A DNA stretch of 64,000 nucleotides, taken from positions 1 through 64,000 of the forward strand of contig JAUYMA010000010.1 in assembly GCA_030698805.1 (NCBI GenBank), written 5' to 3'. Numbering within the stretch: position 1 is the stretch's first letter; every line of letters starts with the position of its first letter. Made by a program: the position numbers and the translations under genes. The notes beneath the pieces are model-generated. The model made no database searches. It saw only the letters and a program-made list of their open reading frames with translations, and had not been told where the DNA came from. This document shows positions 37,002-46,584 of this stretch, one piece after another. Origin of the DNA: Nanobdellota archaeon. GTDB lineage: Archaea; Nanobdellota; Nanobdellia; Pacearchaeales; GW2011-AR1.

Positions 37002-37360
37002 GATTTCTCTCTTAACTTTTTATCTCTGACTTGCCAGTCTTTATCTTCTTTCTGTAGATTATAATCAAAAACTTTTATTTCTCTTCTTCCCAAGTATATC
37101 CTTATTCTTACAAAGGCTTCATTTTTGGCTAGAACAATTCTTTCCATATTAGCTGCGGGATGTCCTCGCCCTCTATATTCGTATTGACCAGGATTTTCAA
37201 CATTGAACGGATAAATTTCCCATATTCCAGGTCCGATATAAGATCTTTCCACTCTTAAAAGAGGCAAAAGAGGAATGTAAGAAGCAAGTTTTTTTAGCAG
37301 GCCTATCTCTCCTCTTATTTCTCTTAGAACTGCTCTATTTGCATGTAATTGATCTCTCAT
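36977..37360 (-). CDS. Hypothetical protein
   Basis: ORF overlapping only the 3' end of purN. Confidence 0.45.
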   Translation of the reverse strand: MRDQLHANRAVLREIRGEIGLLKKLASYIPLLPLLRVERSYIGPGIWEIYPFNVENPGQYEYRGRGHPAANMERIVLAKNEAFVRIRIYLGRREIKVFDYNLQKEDKDWQVRDKKLREKSQSNSNPR

Positions 37361-37464
37361 GAGCTAGGATGTTTCCCATCCTTTTTATATTTATTTTTAA
37401 CTTTTACGGTAAATTCTATTGATTTTATTATATTCGATAAAGAATTTTCCGTCAAGCGACTTCA

Positions 37465-37502
37465 AGAATCTAAGAACATTCCGAAATGTTCTTGGCGATT
37501 CT
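37465..37502. repeat. Strong stem-loop AGAATC-t-AAGAACATT-ccga-AATGTTCTT-ggc-GATTCT
   Basis: Perfect nested arms read directly; abuts the stop of the minus-strand gene ending at 37501. Confidence 0.75.
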
Positions 37503-37854
37503 ATCGCAGATTGATAACATTATCAGAATTGGCTGTAATTAAAGAAAGAAAAGCTTTAGGAACATTGGTTTGATTAATCACAGGATTTGGGTTTTTAAAT
37601 ACGAAAAAGAAAAAAGCGATTACTAAGATAAGAAGTAAAAGAACTGCGATTATCCATTTCCAATCTGTTTTTCTATCTCTCACCGGAGGATTTTGAGGAT
37701 AGACTGTGTGGTCTGCAGGGTCGAAAGGAACTTTAGGCTCAAATCTTTCTAAGGCAGGATTAAATTCCATAGGAACAGGCACCACTTTCTTTCTTACTGT
37801 TTTAGACCGTGATGATCTTTTAGATTTTCTTTTAGCCATGTTATTACGAAGCAA
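37501..37854 (-). CDS. Hypothetical single-TM protein with basic N-terminus
   Basis: MAKRKSKRSSRSKTVRKK...WKWIIAVLLLLILVIAFFFFVF. Confidence 0.5.
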   Translation of the reverse strand: MLRNNMAKRKSKRSSRSKTVRKKVVPVPMEFNPALERFEPKVPFDPADHTVYPQNPPVRDRKTDWKWIIAVLLLLILVIAFFFFVFKNPNPVINQTNVPKAFLSLITANSDNVINLR

Positions 37855-38081
37855 GAGGGATTTTTATTCTTTATTAAACAAAGATCTCTAGATTCATTAG
37901 TTTAGCGGCATCGGCATTAACAGAAGTTGAGTTCTCCTCGTGGCCGAATGGAACAGAACTTAAATTAGATTTGGGAACCTTACGAGCCGAGTAAAATTCC
38001 TCATAAGCCCTGTTATATGAGGGTGAACGGAATGAAGTGGAGTGAAAGTGCAGCGTCCCCTTTATCGTTTGGGTTCGGGCG

Positions 38082-38846
38082 TTACTTCTGACAAACATAT
38101 TGGTAGAAATCTGCATCTGGATAGGAACCTTTTTTGTAATCAGAATATTGCTCAATTTTTGTGAAACCTGCTTCTTTTAGCAAATTCAAAAGTTCTCCTC
38201 TCTTGAAAGGATAAAGAACGAGATAACCTTTTTTTCCAGTTCTTTCATCCATATATTCAAAGCGGACTTTATCATCGGAAATTTCAACAGGTTTTCCATG
38301 AACTTTATCTCCGCAATAAACATATTTGTTAGAATATTGAAATTTCCCGTGCTTTAGGATTTCTTCTCTTTTATCTAAAATACTTTGATAATTTCTTTCA
38401 TCAATAATTAAAATTCCATTGTCTTTTATGATTTTAAGAAAATTTTTGAGAGTTTTGAGCTGGTCTTTTTTCTCAAAAAGATATGTTAGGGAATTGCCTA
38501 AACAGAAAACTGCATCAAAACTCTTATCCTCAAAATGCTTGTCGAGGTCTCTCCAATCATGTTCAGTAATGTTTAATGTGACCTTGTGTTTATTCGCATT
38601 TTCTTTGGCTTTCTGAATAAACAAATTATCTAAATCGTTACTTGTCACATTAAACCCATTTTTCAAAAGATGAATGGAGTCTGCACCATCACCGAGACAA
38701 GCATCAAAAATTTTCTGATAATGGAATTTTTTCAAAGTATTGAGAAGAAATCCGTCTTCGCCTTGGCGTCTCTTTTCCCATTCAATAAAGTCCGCCCACA
38801 TTTCTACGAGAACTTTTGAATTGTAATTTTCTTTATGAATATCCAT
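38082..38846 (-). CDS. SAM-dependent methyltransferase (glycine/sarcosine N-methyltransferase-like)
   Basis: IFDACLGDGADSIHLLKNGFNVTSNDLD...FDAVFCLGNSLTYL. Confidence 0.75.
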   Translation of the reverse strand: MDIHKENYNSKVLVEMWADFIEWEKRRQGEDGFLLNTLKKFHYQKIFDACLGDGADSIHLLKNGFNVTSNDLDNLFIQKAKENANKHKVTLNITEHDWRDLDKHFEDKSFDAVFCLGNSLTYLFEKKDQLKTLKNFLKIIKDNGILIIDERNYQSILDKREEILKHGKFQYSNKYVYCGDKVHGKPVEISDDKVRFEYMDERTGKKGYLVLYPFKRGELLNLLKEAGFTKIEQYSDYKKGSYPDADFYQYVCQK

Positions 38847-38932
38847 GATAAATAGTTATAAATTGAGCGAAATAAAAAGGTTTCTATCTTTGTAGCCCAA
38901 ACCCGAATGTCGTATAACCTCAACATTAAACG

Positions 38933-38975
38933 CAGTTTTTCAGTAATCTTAAAATTATAAATAACTGAAAAATTG
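38933..38975. repeat. Stem-loop cagTTTTTCAGT...ACTGAAAAAttg
   Basis: Perfect 9-bp arms 38936-38944/38964-38972, extendable to 12 with one G-T pair. Confidence 0.75.
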
Positions 38976-39082
38976 GGGAAAAAGTCTGCAAGGTTTCGGA
39001 ACCGTTAAATCGCGGTTAGTTTCCCCTGAATACTTTGAAGGGCTGAAATTTAGTGCAACGATGCCGAAGGGAAAACTCAAAG

Positions 39083-39118
39083 TCGTCGTGTGTATAGTTT
39101 TTTATAGGGGTTGCCGCC
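39083..39118 (+). repeat. Left arm of bipartite inverted repeat flanking DUF202 gene (TCGTCGTGT-16nt-GGGTTGCCGCC)
   Basis: Both blocks found in reverse complement at 39469-39503. Confidence 0.7.
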
Positions 39119-39124
39119 GTCTAA

Positions 39125-39394
39125 TTAATAAGATAATATCTTCTTTTTTCTTAAAGGATAATAAATAATTCCCAAGATTATTAAAATAATCCCTATGCTT
39201 AATGCACCATAACCTGCATAAACATATTTCATATGTTCTTCAAATAATTTTATTAAAGCGATTCCTAAGGCAAAAGAAGCAAAACCAGTTCTCACATAAG
39301 CAAGAGTATTTCGCTCATTAGCCAAAATTGTTCTTTCCTGTGCTAACTTTTTGTGGCTAATTAACCTTTTTTTTAGATAATTATTATTTTTCAT
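39125..39394 (-). CDS. DUF202 family membrane protein
   Basis: LAQERTILANERNTLAYVRTGFASFALGIALIKLF typical YidH/DUF202 signature. Confidence 0.85.
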   Translation of the reverse strand: MKNNNYLKKRLISHKKLAQERTILANERNTLAYVRTGFASFALGIALIKLFEEHMKYVYAGYGALSIGIILIILGIIYYPLRKKKILSY

Positions 39395-39468
39395 TTTTCC
39401 TCTCTTTGTTATGTATAATTTAATTTATTTATAAATTTGTTTATTCTTAAAATGCTTGAAAAATATTA

Positions 39469-39503
39469 GGCGGCAACCCTCTCTTAATAATTCTACACGA
39501 CGA
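39469..39503 (-). repeat. Right arm of bipartite inverted repeat (GGCGGCAACCC-15nt-ACACGACGA)
   Basis: Inverted copy of 39083-39118. Confidence 0.7.
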
Positions 39504-39564
39504 TTACGTATAACATGATGTTATCATAAGTTTATTCATAATAACATGCTATTTGAGAGTATTA

Positions 39565-40659
39565 TTAATGAGAGCCATCAATTCTTGAGAAAGGATTCCA
39601 GCCATACGCTGTCCAGAGATCTGGATTATATAGGATCTCTACTTCTTTTGGTTCAAGGTCTAAATTAAATATTCGATTAGAATTATTAAAAATCAGATTG
39701 TCTAGAAGCCCTTTGGATATTCCATAATCTCTTAACAATTCAATACCTTTGGGCCAGAAAGGAAGGGCGGGAATTCCAGAAGGCGGAATTTTCCCAGTCT
39801 CAAGTAGGTCTTTAAGGGAGACTGGATGCCCAGCATGGTCGCTGCCAATAACATCGACATCTCCTCTCAATACATGCTCTAACACTCTTTCTTGAGAGCT
39901 TTTATTTCTTAAAGGAGGATTCATTTTAACTCTATTTCCATGGAGGGGATAATCTTGATCAGCATTCAATAACATATGGTGCCAGGTCTCTTCTATTACC
40001 ATTTCAAATGGGACTTTATTCCTCATACTATTTATGTAACAAATGCTGTCAGGACTGGAGACATGTGCAAAGTAAAGTATGCCTTTAAATCGTCCATCTA
40101 TGGCATTTCTAACAGTCTCTTCTATAGAAGAGGTTTCAGATCGCTCATTCTGCTTTATGGAATGGCTTTTGGGATCTTGAGGATCGTAATCCCCAGTAAA
40201 TAAAGTTTCATCTTCAGGATGGAAAATAGAAACACCCGTATAATTTATTTCTCCTTTAAGAAACATTATGGCTTTTCTTTTTTCATGATCTGTAATTCCC
40301 ATGTTTCCTGTTGAATGAGTGTTAAAGGTTTTGTCAGATCTAAGTCCGTATATTCCAGACATAACTGCTTTTAAAGAAGCTTCATTTTGCTGGAGGTCAT
40401 TAGTCATGCCTATATGGATCCAATGAAATATCTTCCCCCTGTAAGGTTTTGATTCTTCAAGCCTTGCTTTTACAGCATCGACATTTGTTAGCGAGGGATT
40501 TGGATTTGGCTGCTCCCCTACTGCTGCTATTCCGACAGCTATAGCATCTCTAAAACCCAATTGCAGAAAAGGATATTGAGAATATTCTTTCCCTCTTAGA
40601 TGAACATGCGGGTCGATAATATTTTTGTATTTAGGCATTAATCTTTTTAGGTTTATCAA
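39565..40659 (-). CDS. pyrC: Dihydroorotase-like amidohydrolase
   Basis: NIIDPHVHLRG, GNRVKMNPPLRNKSS, VDVIGSDHAGHP. Confidence 0.8.
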   Translation of the reverse strand: MINLKRLMPKYKNIIDPHVHLRGKEYSQYPFLQLGFRDAIAVGIAAVGEQPNPNPSLTNVDAVKARLEESKPYRGKIFHWIHIGMTNDLQQNEASLKAVMSGIYGLRSDKTFNTHSTGNMGITDHEKRKAIMFLKGEINYTGVSIFHPEDETLFTGDYDPQDPKSHSIKQNERSETSSIEETVRNAIDGRFKGILYFAHVSSPDSICYINSMRNKVPFEMVIEETWHHMLLNADQDYPLHGNRVKMNPPLRNKSSQERVLEHVLRGDVDVIGSDHAGHPVSLKDLLETGKIPPSGIPALPFWPKGIELLRDYGISKGLLDNLIFNNSNRIFNLDLEPKEVEILYNPDLWTAYGWNPFSRIDGSH

Positions 40660-40738
40660 TTTAAAAAGATATATGATTACTGGAGATAGATGAAAATATT
40701 CAGTATAAATTTAAAAGTAATTCCTTCTTTAGGGATTT

Positions 40739-41788
40739 ATGGATCTTGCAAGAAAATTAGTCGATTTATCCTATGATTTAGCTAGACCTGTCATTTTTGG
40801 ATTGACTGAAAATAATCCTGAAAGAGCCCATAAGGGTTTTATAAAACTTGCTCAGGCAGTTCATGCTCTGAGATTGGAGAGATTTTTATTGGATAACGAA
40901 GCTAATGATTGGCCTGGAATTTATCGTGTCTCAAATGCAGCAGGATTCAATAAGAATGGGGAAATTCCAGCATCTTTCTTAAGATATCTAGGCTTTGATA
41001 GAAATGTAATAGGCACAGTTACTGCTGACCCTTGGGTGGGCAATCCTGATTCGCCCCGCATTTGGAGATATGCTAAGACAGGATCTCTTGTCAATTGTTT
41101 AGGGCTTCCAGGACTGGGAGCCGAAGGAGTTGCTCGAAATATTGAGAAATATGCATTAGGGGACTTGCCTATAACGATCAATGTCATGGCTACTCCTGGA
41201 AAGAAAGGAAAAGAGATATGGGAAGATGTAAGGGCTAGTGTTCACATTCTAAAGGATTTTCCAGGCGTTGATCGAATTGAGGCGAATGTTTCTTGTCCCA
41301 ATACACATTCCCAATCAGGCGCTTTAGATGCGAGAAGAGAGAATCAGCAAATGGTAGCTGCAATTGTAGATGCTATTAATGAAGAAAAAAGAGGGGATCA
41401 AAGTTTGTATGTAAAAGTCTCTCCCGATTTAGATCAAAAAGGTATTCAAGACACTTATAGAGTCTTGCAAGAAAAGGGAGTAAGAGGCATAGTCGCTACA
41501 AATACTACAACTATTCATGATCCTAGATACATATCTCCTTCGCCTGGCAAAGGAGGAGGCAGCGGAGATGCTGTATATGACAGATCTTTGCAAGTTCAAA
41601 GAGCCTTTTGGAGAATTATACAAGAAGATGGAAGTCATATGGAAGTTATTGCTTGTGGAGGCATAGATTCAATTGTAAGAGCTCGTGAAAAAACATGTGT
41701 TATAAATGGTGCTCGAGAGGTTCAGATTTATACTCCTTTAATTTTTAAGGGCCCTCGATTATTAAGACATTTAAGAAGAGGATATTGA
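40739..41788 (+). CDS. pyrD: Dihydroorotate dehydrogenase (class 2-like)
   Basis: NPERAHKGFIKLA, NAAGFNKNGEIPASFLRYLGF, EANVSCPNTHS, LYVKVSPDLDQKGI, IVATNTTT. Confidence 0.85.
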   Translation: MDLARKLVDLSYDLARPVIFGLTENNPERAHKGFIKLAQAVHALRLERFLLDNEANDWPGIYRVSNAAGFNKNGEIPASFLRYLGFDRNVIGTVTADPWVGNPDSPRIWRYAKTGSLVNCLGLPGLGAEGVARNIEKYALGDLPITINVMATPGKKGKEIWEDVRASVHILKDFPGVDRIEANVSCPNTHSQSGALDARRENQQMVAAIVDAINEEKRGDQSLYVKVSPDLDQKGIQDTYRVLQEKGVRGIVATNTTTIHDPRYISPSPGKGGGSGDAVYDRSLQVQRAFWRIIQEDGSHMEVIACGGIDSIVRAREKTCVINGAREVQIYTPLIFKGPRLLRHLRRGY

Positions 41789-41862
41789 TTTGAATACTTG
41801 TTGACTACTTGAGTTTAATGAAAAAAGCGCGGCAAGGTATTTAAAGAAAGATAATTTTATTT

Positions 41863-42723
41863 GTGGATAAGATGGAAAATCTAAGTTGGATTGCTAATCA
41901 AGAATATTTGGGAAGAGGAATTATTATTGGAAAGTTAGGAGGCGGATTAGAGTCTATCAGCTATTTTGTAACAGGGAGAAGCGCACCGAGCAGAGCCAGA
42001 AAATTAGTTGAAGAATGGAATAATGATAGGGTTAGAACTGATTGCATGGATCCTGAACAGTTAAAGAGAGGAACTCCTGAATTATTAATTTACAACGCAA
42101 TAAGAAGAGTTGGAGATATTTTTGTTGTTAGCAATGGGGCTCAGACTGACATTATTGCTAATGAGGCCGCTAAGAATTCTGAGAGGAATCCTGCCAGATT
42201 ACTAATGGAGGCCTTTGCTCATCCGGCCTGGGTGCAGGAAAGAAAAGACGGAAAATTTACTGGAAATTATATTGATTTAACCAGTTTTGAACCTGACTCT
42301 CCTAACTGGACTCCGAGAATTTCAGGAGTTGTTAAAAATGGTGTTGCAGGATTGGCTATTGCAAGAAAAGCAGAAGGTTCAGACGAATGTGAAAGGCAGT
42401 ATTTTGAATTTCCTCTTATTCCTGGAAGAGCAAGATTTATTCCTACTTATACTGGGAAAAATGTTCCTGCTGGACAGGTCATTCCGAGCTTTAGAGGAGA
42501 ACCACTTGAATTCGACATTTCTCAGTACCAAGATATAAATGCAATTTCAGAGACAGTTTATGATTTCTTAGGCCCTAAAACTGCAGCAGAAGGCATAATC
42601 TCTCCAGGCCAGGATTTCAGGGTTGGAGTCAGCGGAGTCGCAATTGAAAGGAAGCCAAGACCAAGAATTTCTTATCATACTATAAATGCCTGGAAAGACC
42701 AGCAGCAAAAGTTAGGATTATAA
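41863..42723 (+). CDS. IMP cyclohydrolase family protein (PurO-like)
   Basis: EYLGRGIIIGKLGGGLESISYFVTGRSAPSRARKL...DPELLIYNAIRRVG...FVVSNGAQTD; next to AICAR formyltransferase. Confidence 0.75.
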   Translation: MDKMENLSWIANQEYLGRGIIIGKLGGGLESISYFVTGRSAPSRARKLVEEWNNDRVRTDCMDPEQLKRGTPELLIYNAIRRVGDIFVVSNGAQTDIIANEAAKNSERNPARLLMEAFAHPAWVQERKDGKFTGNYIDLTSFEPDSPNWTPRISGVVKNGVAGLAIARKAEGSDECERQYFEFPLIPGRARFIPTYTGKNVPAGQVIPSFRGEPLEFDISQYQDINAISETVYDFLGPKTAAEGIISPGQDFRVGVSGVAIERKPRPRISYHTINAWKDQQQKLGL

Positions 42724-43895
42724 TGGGAACCGATGTTTCTTCTTTTAAGGAAGCATATAGAACTCCAATCTCAAGTAATTTTCCTGATAGTGTGACTATA
42801 AGAATTGGAACAGAGGTATTCAATTATGGGGCAGTTAATTATCCTTTGAGATACGGTACAAATCCTCACCAACCCTTCATGGCATATAAGCCTTTATGGA
42901 ATCCTTTTCTTTCTATAGGAGGATTAGAGATGCTTAAGGGTGGAAAATCAGGTTTATCTTTAACTAATATACAAGATATGAGCCAGGCTTGGCAGACTTT
43001 GAAATATTTTGATAGACCTGCAGTTACTCTTATGAAGCATCTTAATCCCTGCGGTTTTGATCTTGATCATGATTTGGAACTTCTTGAAATTCAAGGATCT
43101 AGAGGATTGGCAGAGGCATATAGAAGTGCAAGAGGATGCGATGAGAGAAGCGCATTCGGAGCAGTTGCAGGATTTAATCGAAAAGTTGATGCGAGAACTG
43201 CGGAAGCTTTAATGGAAACATTCATTGAATGTGTTATTGCTCCAGATTATGAACCTGAAGCTTTGGAAATTTTAAGAAAAAATGAAGGCACGAAGAAATT
43301 GAATAATTCTCTTAGAGTAGCTAAGGCTGGCAATCTTGATAGAATACCCAAGTTTATAGGTGACAATACAAAAGGATTCTATAATTTGCGAGTTCTAGCT
43401 GATGGCACTCTTACAATTGAAGAGCCTTATCTTACAAGAATAAAGTCTGTTGCAGATTTTGTGACAGACCCTATGATAGTTAGGGAAGTGGGTGGCGCCC
43501 CTCAGAATTATACTGCTTTAACTCAACCTACTTCGAAACAATTGCAAGATGGATTAACAGCATGGAGGCTAGTCATTCAAACTAGGTCTAATGGAATAAT
43601 ATTTGTCAAGAACGATCGCGCAATTGCAGTCGGGACAGGTGAACAAGAGAGAGTTGGAGCGGTTGAACAGGCTATTGATAAAGCAAGAAAAAAAGGCCAT
43701 TCTTTAGAGGGGGCAGTAATGGCTAGCGATGCTTTTTTCCCGAAGAGAGATTGCATTGATGAAGTTGCGAAGCATAAGGTTGGAGGAGTTGTCTGGCCTG
43801 CAGGCTCACTTGGAGACTGGGAAACTATACAAGCGGCAAATGAGCACGGAATAGCTTTAATGGCCACTCTTGAGAGATGTTTTGCTCATCACTAA
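42723..43895 (+). CDS. Stand-alone AICAR formyltransferase (PurH C-terminal-type, no MGS-like IMPCH domain)
   Basis: YPLRYGTNPHQPFMAY, VTLMKHLNPCGFD, CDERSAFGAVAGFNRKVD, ASDAFFPKRDCIDEVAKHKVGGVVWPAGSLGD. Confidence 0.88.
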   Translation: MGTDVSSFKEAYRTPISSNFPDSVTIRIGTEVFNYGAVNYPLRYGTNPHQPFMAYKPLWNPFLSIGGLEMLKGGKSGLSLTNIQDMSQAWQTLKYFDRPAVTLMKHLNPCGFDLDHDLELLEIQGSRGLAEAYRSARGCDERSAFGAVAGFNRKVDARTAEALMETFIECVIAPDYEPEALEILRKNEGTKKLNNSLRVAKAGNLDRIPKFIGDNTKGFYNLRVLADGTLTIEEPYLTRIKSVADFVTDPMIVREVGGAPQNYTALTQPTSKQLQDGLTAWRLVIQTRSNGIIFVKNDRAIAVGTGEQERVGAVEQAIDKARKKGHSLEGAVMASDAFFPKRDCIDEVAKHKVGGVVWPAGSLGDWETIQAANEHGIALMATLERCFAHH

Positions 43896-43957
43896 CAATA
43901 AACAAAAATCTAGACGGAAATAAGAAATTATAAATACCCTGATATTTTAGGTATTAT

Positions 43958-44611
43958 ATGTGGAGCCTGAAATTTACGGTACTTAACAAAGATAGCATTT
44001 ATACCCCTTTAACTCAAAAATACAATGTCATTGATTATCTTTATCCGGTAGATCATTTTATTAAGAAAGGCAGGATCTATATTTTAGGAATTCATATTCT
44101 CGAAGGAAAAGAGGCAGATAAAAAGCAGTTCATCGCGGATTTAAGAAAGAATAAGAAGGTGATTGAGCTTGAAGAAAATGGAGATCAGATTGTGACCCTT
44201 ATAGCTGAAGAAGAAAGATTTTACAGCCTACTTTTTGCATCTGAGCTATACCATACTGCGCCTGTTGTAATAAAAGAAGGTTATGAAAAATGGCATATAG
44301 CCGCATTCAAAAGGAGCTTGCTAGAAAATATAGTAAAAGAGATTGAAAAGTGGAGGAATAAACTAGAAGAATTTGATCTTTTAAGCTTAAAAAGAACTGA
44401 TTTAAGCGATATCTATTTTCCAAAAATATTGCCTCAAATTCCTGAGCAGCAGAAGAAAGCTTTTGATTTGGCCCTGAAGAATGGCTATTATACCTGGCCA
44501 AGAAAAGCAGGATTAGAGAAATTGGCTAAGATTATGGGAGTTTCTATTTCTACTTATCAGGAACATCTGAGAAAAGCTGAAGCAAAATTACTGCCTTTCT
44601 TTGTTAAATAG
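43958..44611 (+). CDS. HTH_10 (bacterio-opsin activator-type) DNA-binding protein
   Basis: FDLALKNGYYTWPRKAGLEKLAKIMGVSISTYQEHLRKAEAKLL. Confidence 0.8.
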   Translation: MWSLKFTVLNKDSIYTPLTQKYNVIDYLYPVDHFIKKGRIYILGIHILEGKEADKKQFIADLRKNKKVIELEENGDQIVTLIAEEERFYSLLFASELYHTAPVVIKEGYEKWHIAAFKRSLLENIVKEIEKWRNKLEEFDLLSLKRTDLSDIYFPKILPQIPEQQKKAFDLALKNGYYTWPRKAGLEKLAKIMGVSISTYQEHLRKAEAKLLPFFVK

Positions 44612-44621
44612 TCTTCTTCTT

Positions 44622-45422
44622 TTAAGAAGATTTCTTCGATTTTATGTACAAACTAGCTGATATTAGGCCTATAATGATCAAAGTGGTTCCTATCATCGAT
44701 ATTTTTTTGCCAATTGAATTTACAATGACGTTGCCAGTAATGGAGGGAAGAAGAAAAAAGACCCCTATCAATAAAGCTCCAAATGATATAACCAGCTGAA
44801 CTCGTTGTGTTAAATCTAAATTACTAGGCCGCGGATTTTCTTGAGGTCTCTCTGCCATCTTTTTACATATTCCATAAAACTTTTCTGGAGAACTTTCTGT
44901 GGCAAGGTCGAAAAGATAGCCGGCTCTGGCCCTATGAACTTCTGCACCCTCTCCTGCAGATATGGCTTTTCTTGCGTATTCGCTACTTAATAAATGGGCA
45001 ATTTTCTTTAGTTTTTCTGCATTTGGATGATGTTCTCTTGTATAATTTAGTATCCTTCCAATAATGACCTGTCTTACTGCCATGACTCTCCCGTCTGAGC
45101 CATATTCATGGGCGAGTTGAGTAAGATCTGGAAGTGTTAAGAGATGGGCATAGCGTTTAGCGGCTTGTTGTTGTTCTTTTTTGTCAGGAATAGATTTTCT
45201 CAAAAGATTAAAATTTTCGCTAATGTAACCTTGTTCTTCAGGAGTGATACCTCCTCCTGGCAAATCATGGCTAAGATATCTCTTTACTACATACCCTGCG
45301 TAGCGATCTCCTTTTCCCTCTTCTTCTAATTCTCCTCTTACACTTTCTCTCGTTCTCTTTTGTCCTCTTCTTAGTTTATCAAATTCCCCAAGCCTGCCCC
45401 TGTCAACGTCTTTATAACTCAT
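44622..45422 (-). CDS. Hypothetical membrane protein
   Basis: Two C-terminal TM helices. Confidence 0.5.
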   Translation of the reverse strand: MSYKDVDRGRLGEFDKLRRGQKRTRESVRGELEEEGKGDRYAGYVVKRYLSHDLPGGGITPEEQGYISENFNLLRKSIPDKKEQQQAAKRYAHLLTLPDLTQLAHEYGSDGRVMAVRQVIIGRILNYTREHHPNAEKLKKIAHLLSSEYARKAISAGEGAEVHRARAGYLFDLATESSPEKFYGICKKMAERPQENPRPSNLDLTQRVQLVISFGALLIGVFFLLPSITGNVIVNSIGKKISMIGTTLIIIGLISASLYIKSKKSS

Positions 45423-45560
45423 TTTTTATCTTGCAATTAATAATCTCCTTATTATATATTTTTTGTTTTTCTCTACCCAGAATATTACGGGTAAAAGGAT
45501 AATTAGTTTTCTTCTTATTGATTTTTAATAAAATGACTAAAGTCAAAAGGAAAAAACAAA

Positions 45561-46073
45561 ATGACAGTCGAAATAAATAGAAAAATGAATTTAGAAAAAA
45601 TATTAATCGTAGATGATCGAGATGAAAATTTAGAAGCTGCGCGCATGGTTATGCCTCAAGCTGATTTTGCGAGAAGCGCGGCAGAAGCTATTGAATTGCT
45701 TGGGAAGAAAGGGTATGATTTGGTCCTTACAGATATGCAGATGGAAACTCTTACTGCGGGATTGAGTGTGGTGAAAGAAGCGCTGGTTAAGAATGCAATT
45801 CCATATGTATTAACTCATACGGGTCCTGCGCATCACGGAGCAAGCACGGTAGAAATGAAACCCTACTGTGGCGGAATTTATTTTACAAATGGAAAAGCCA
45901 ATGCTGAGACTTGGAGAGAGGCTTTGAGAAGAGTAGAAAATGCAGAAGGCGCACATTTAATGTATCATCAAGTTATAAGAAGAATAAAGGAAAGAGGACA
46001 TCCCGTTGTGTTGGATGATGTAGTAATTACTGCAATTTATTTTGCCAGGCCTTACCAGGCAGGAGGCAAATAG
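45561..46073 (+). CDS. CheY-like receiver-domain protein
   Basis: LEKILIVDDRDENLEAARMVM...KGYDLVLTDMQME...AIPYVLTHTG. Confidence 0.7.
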   Translation: MTVEINRKMNLEKILIVDDRDENLEAARMVMPQADFARSAAEAIELLGKKGYDLVLTDMQMETLTAGLSVVKEALVKNAIPYVLTHTGPAHHGASTVEMKPYCGGIYFTNGKANAETWREALRRVENAEGAHLMYHQVIRRIKERGHPVVLDDVVITAIYFARPYQAGGK

Positions 46074-46074
46074 G

Positions 46075-46584
46075 ATGGTCGCTCATAAAGAAATGGTTAA
46101 GGCCCTTGTACAGAATCAAGGATTCAAGAGAACTGACTTTGATAAACTGCCAACTATTGATTTTGTCTACCCTGATTTTACGGCTGATGGTCTTACAGAA
46201 GAATTTCGTTTTGAGAGAGGATTAAGAAGGCAGCTAGCTGAAAGGACAGATTTGGTAAGGGATAAATTAAGAAATAAGGAAATAGTCTGGACAAGCGATG
46301 AAAAGGTTCTTTTGGAAGTTCATCCTATTACTCCTAGGCTTCGATTAGAGGAACAGATTAATGGAAATGTAAACACTATCTATAATTATGCCCCTATGCT
46401 CTTTGCAGGTTTTGACAAGTCTGATTTTGGAGTATATGTTGTTAAGCCTATTGTAAACGAAAGCATGGCCTGGTTCGAGCTCACTACGGATGAAAAAATT
46501 GCAACATATGGTTTATTAATGAAAAAGGCAGAGGATAGGCCTTATAGAACTTGGACTCAAAGGCTCTTTGGAGGAAGAAAATGA
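46075..46584 (+). CDS. Hypothetical protein (start taken at internal Met)
   Basis: ORF in same operon, immediately after receiver gene. Confidence 0.5.
   Translation: MVAHKEMVKALVQNQGFKRTDFDKLPTIDFVYPDFTADGLTEEFRFERGLRRQLAERTDLVRDKLRNKEIVWTSDEKVLLEVHPITPRLRLEEQINGNVNTIYNYAPMLFAGFDKSDFGVYVVKPIVNESMAWFELTTDEKIATYGLLMKKAEDRPYRTWTQRLFGGRK

Noticed and set aside
37874-38155. Minus ORF 37874-38155
   Set aside because: Overlaps the methyltransferase 3' end and structured non-coding repeats; sequence looks non-protein-like.
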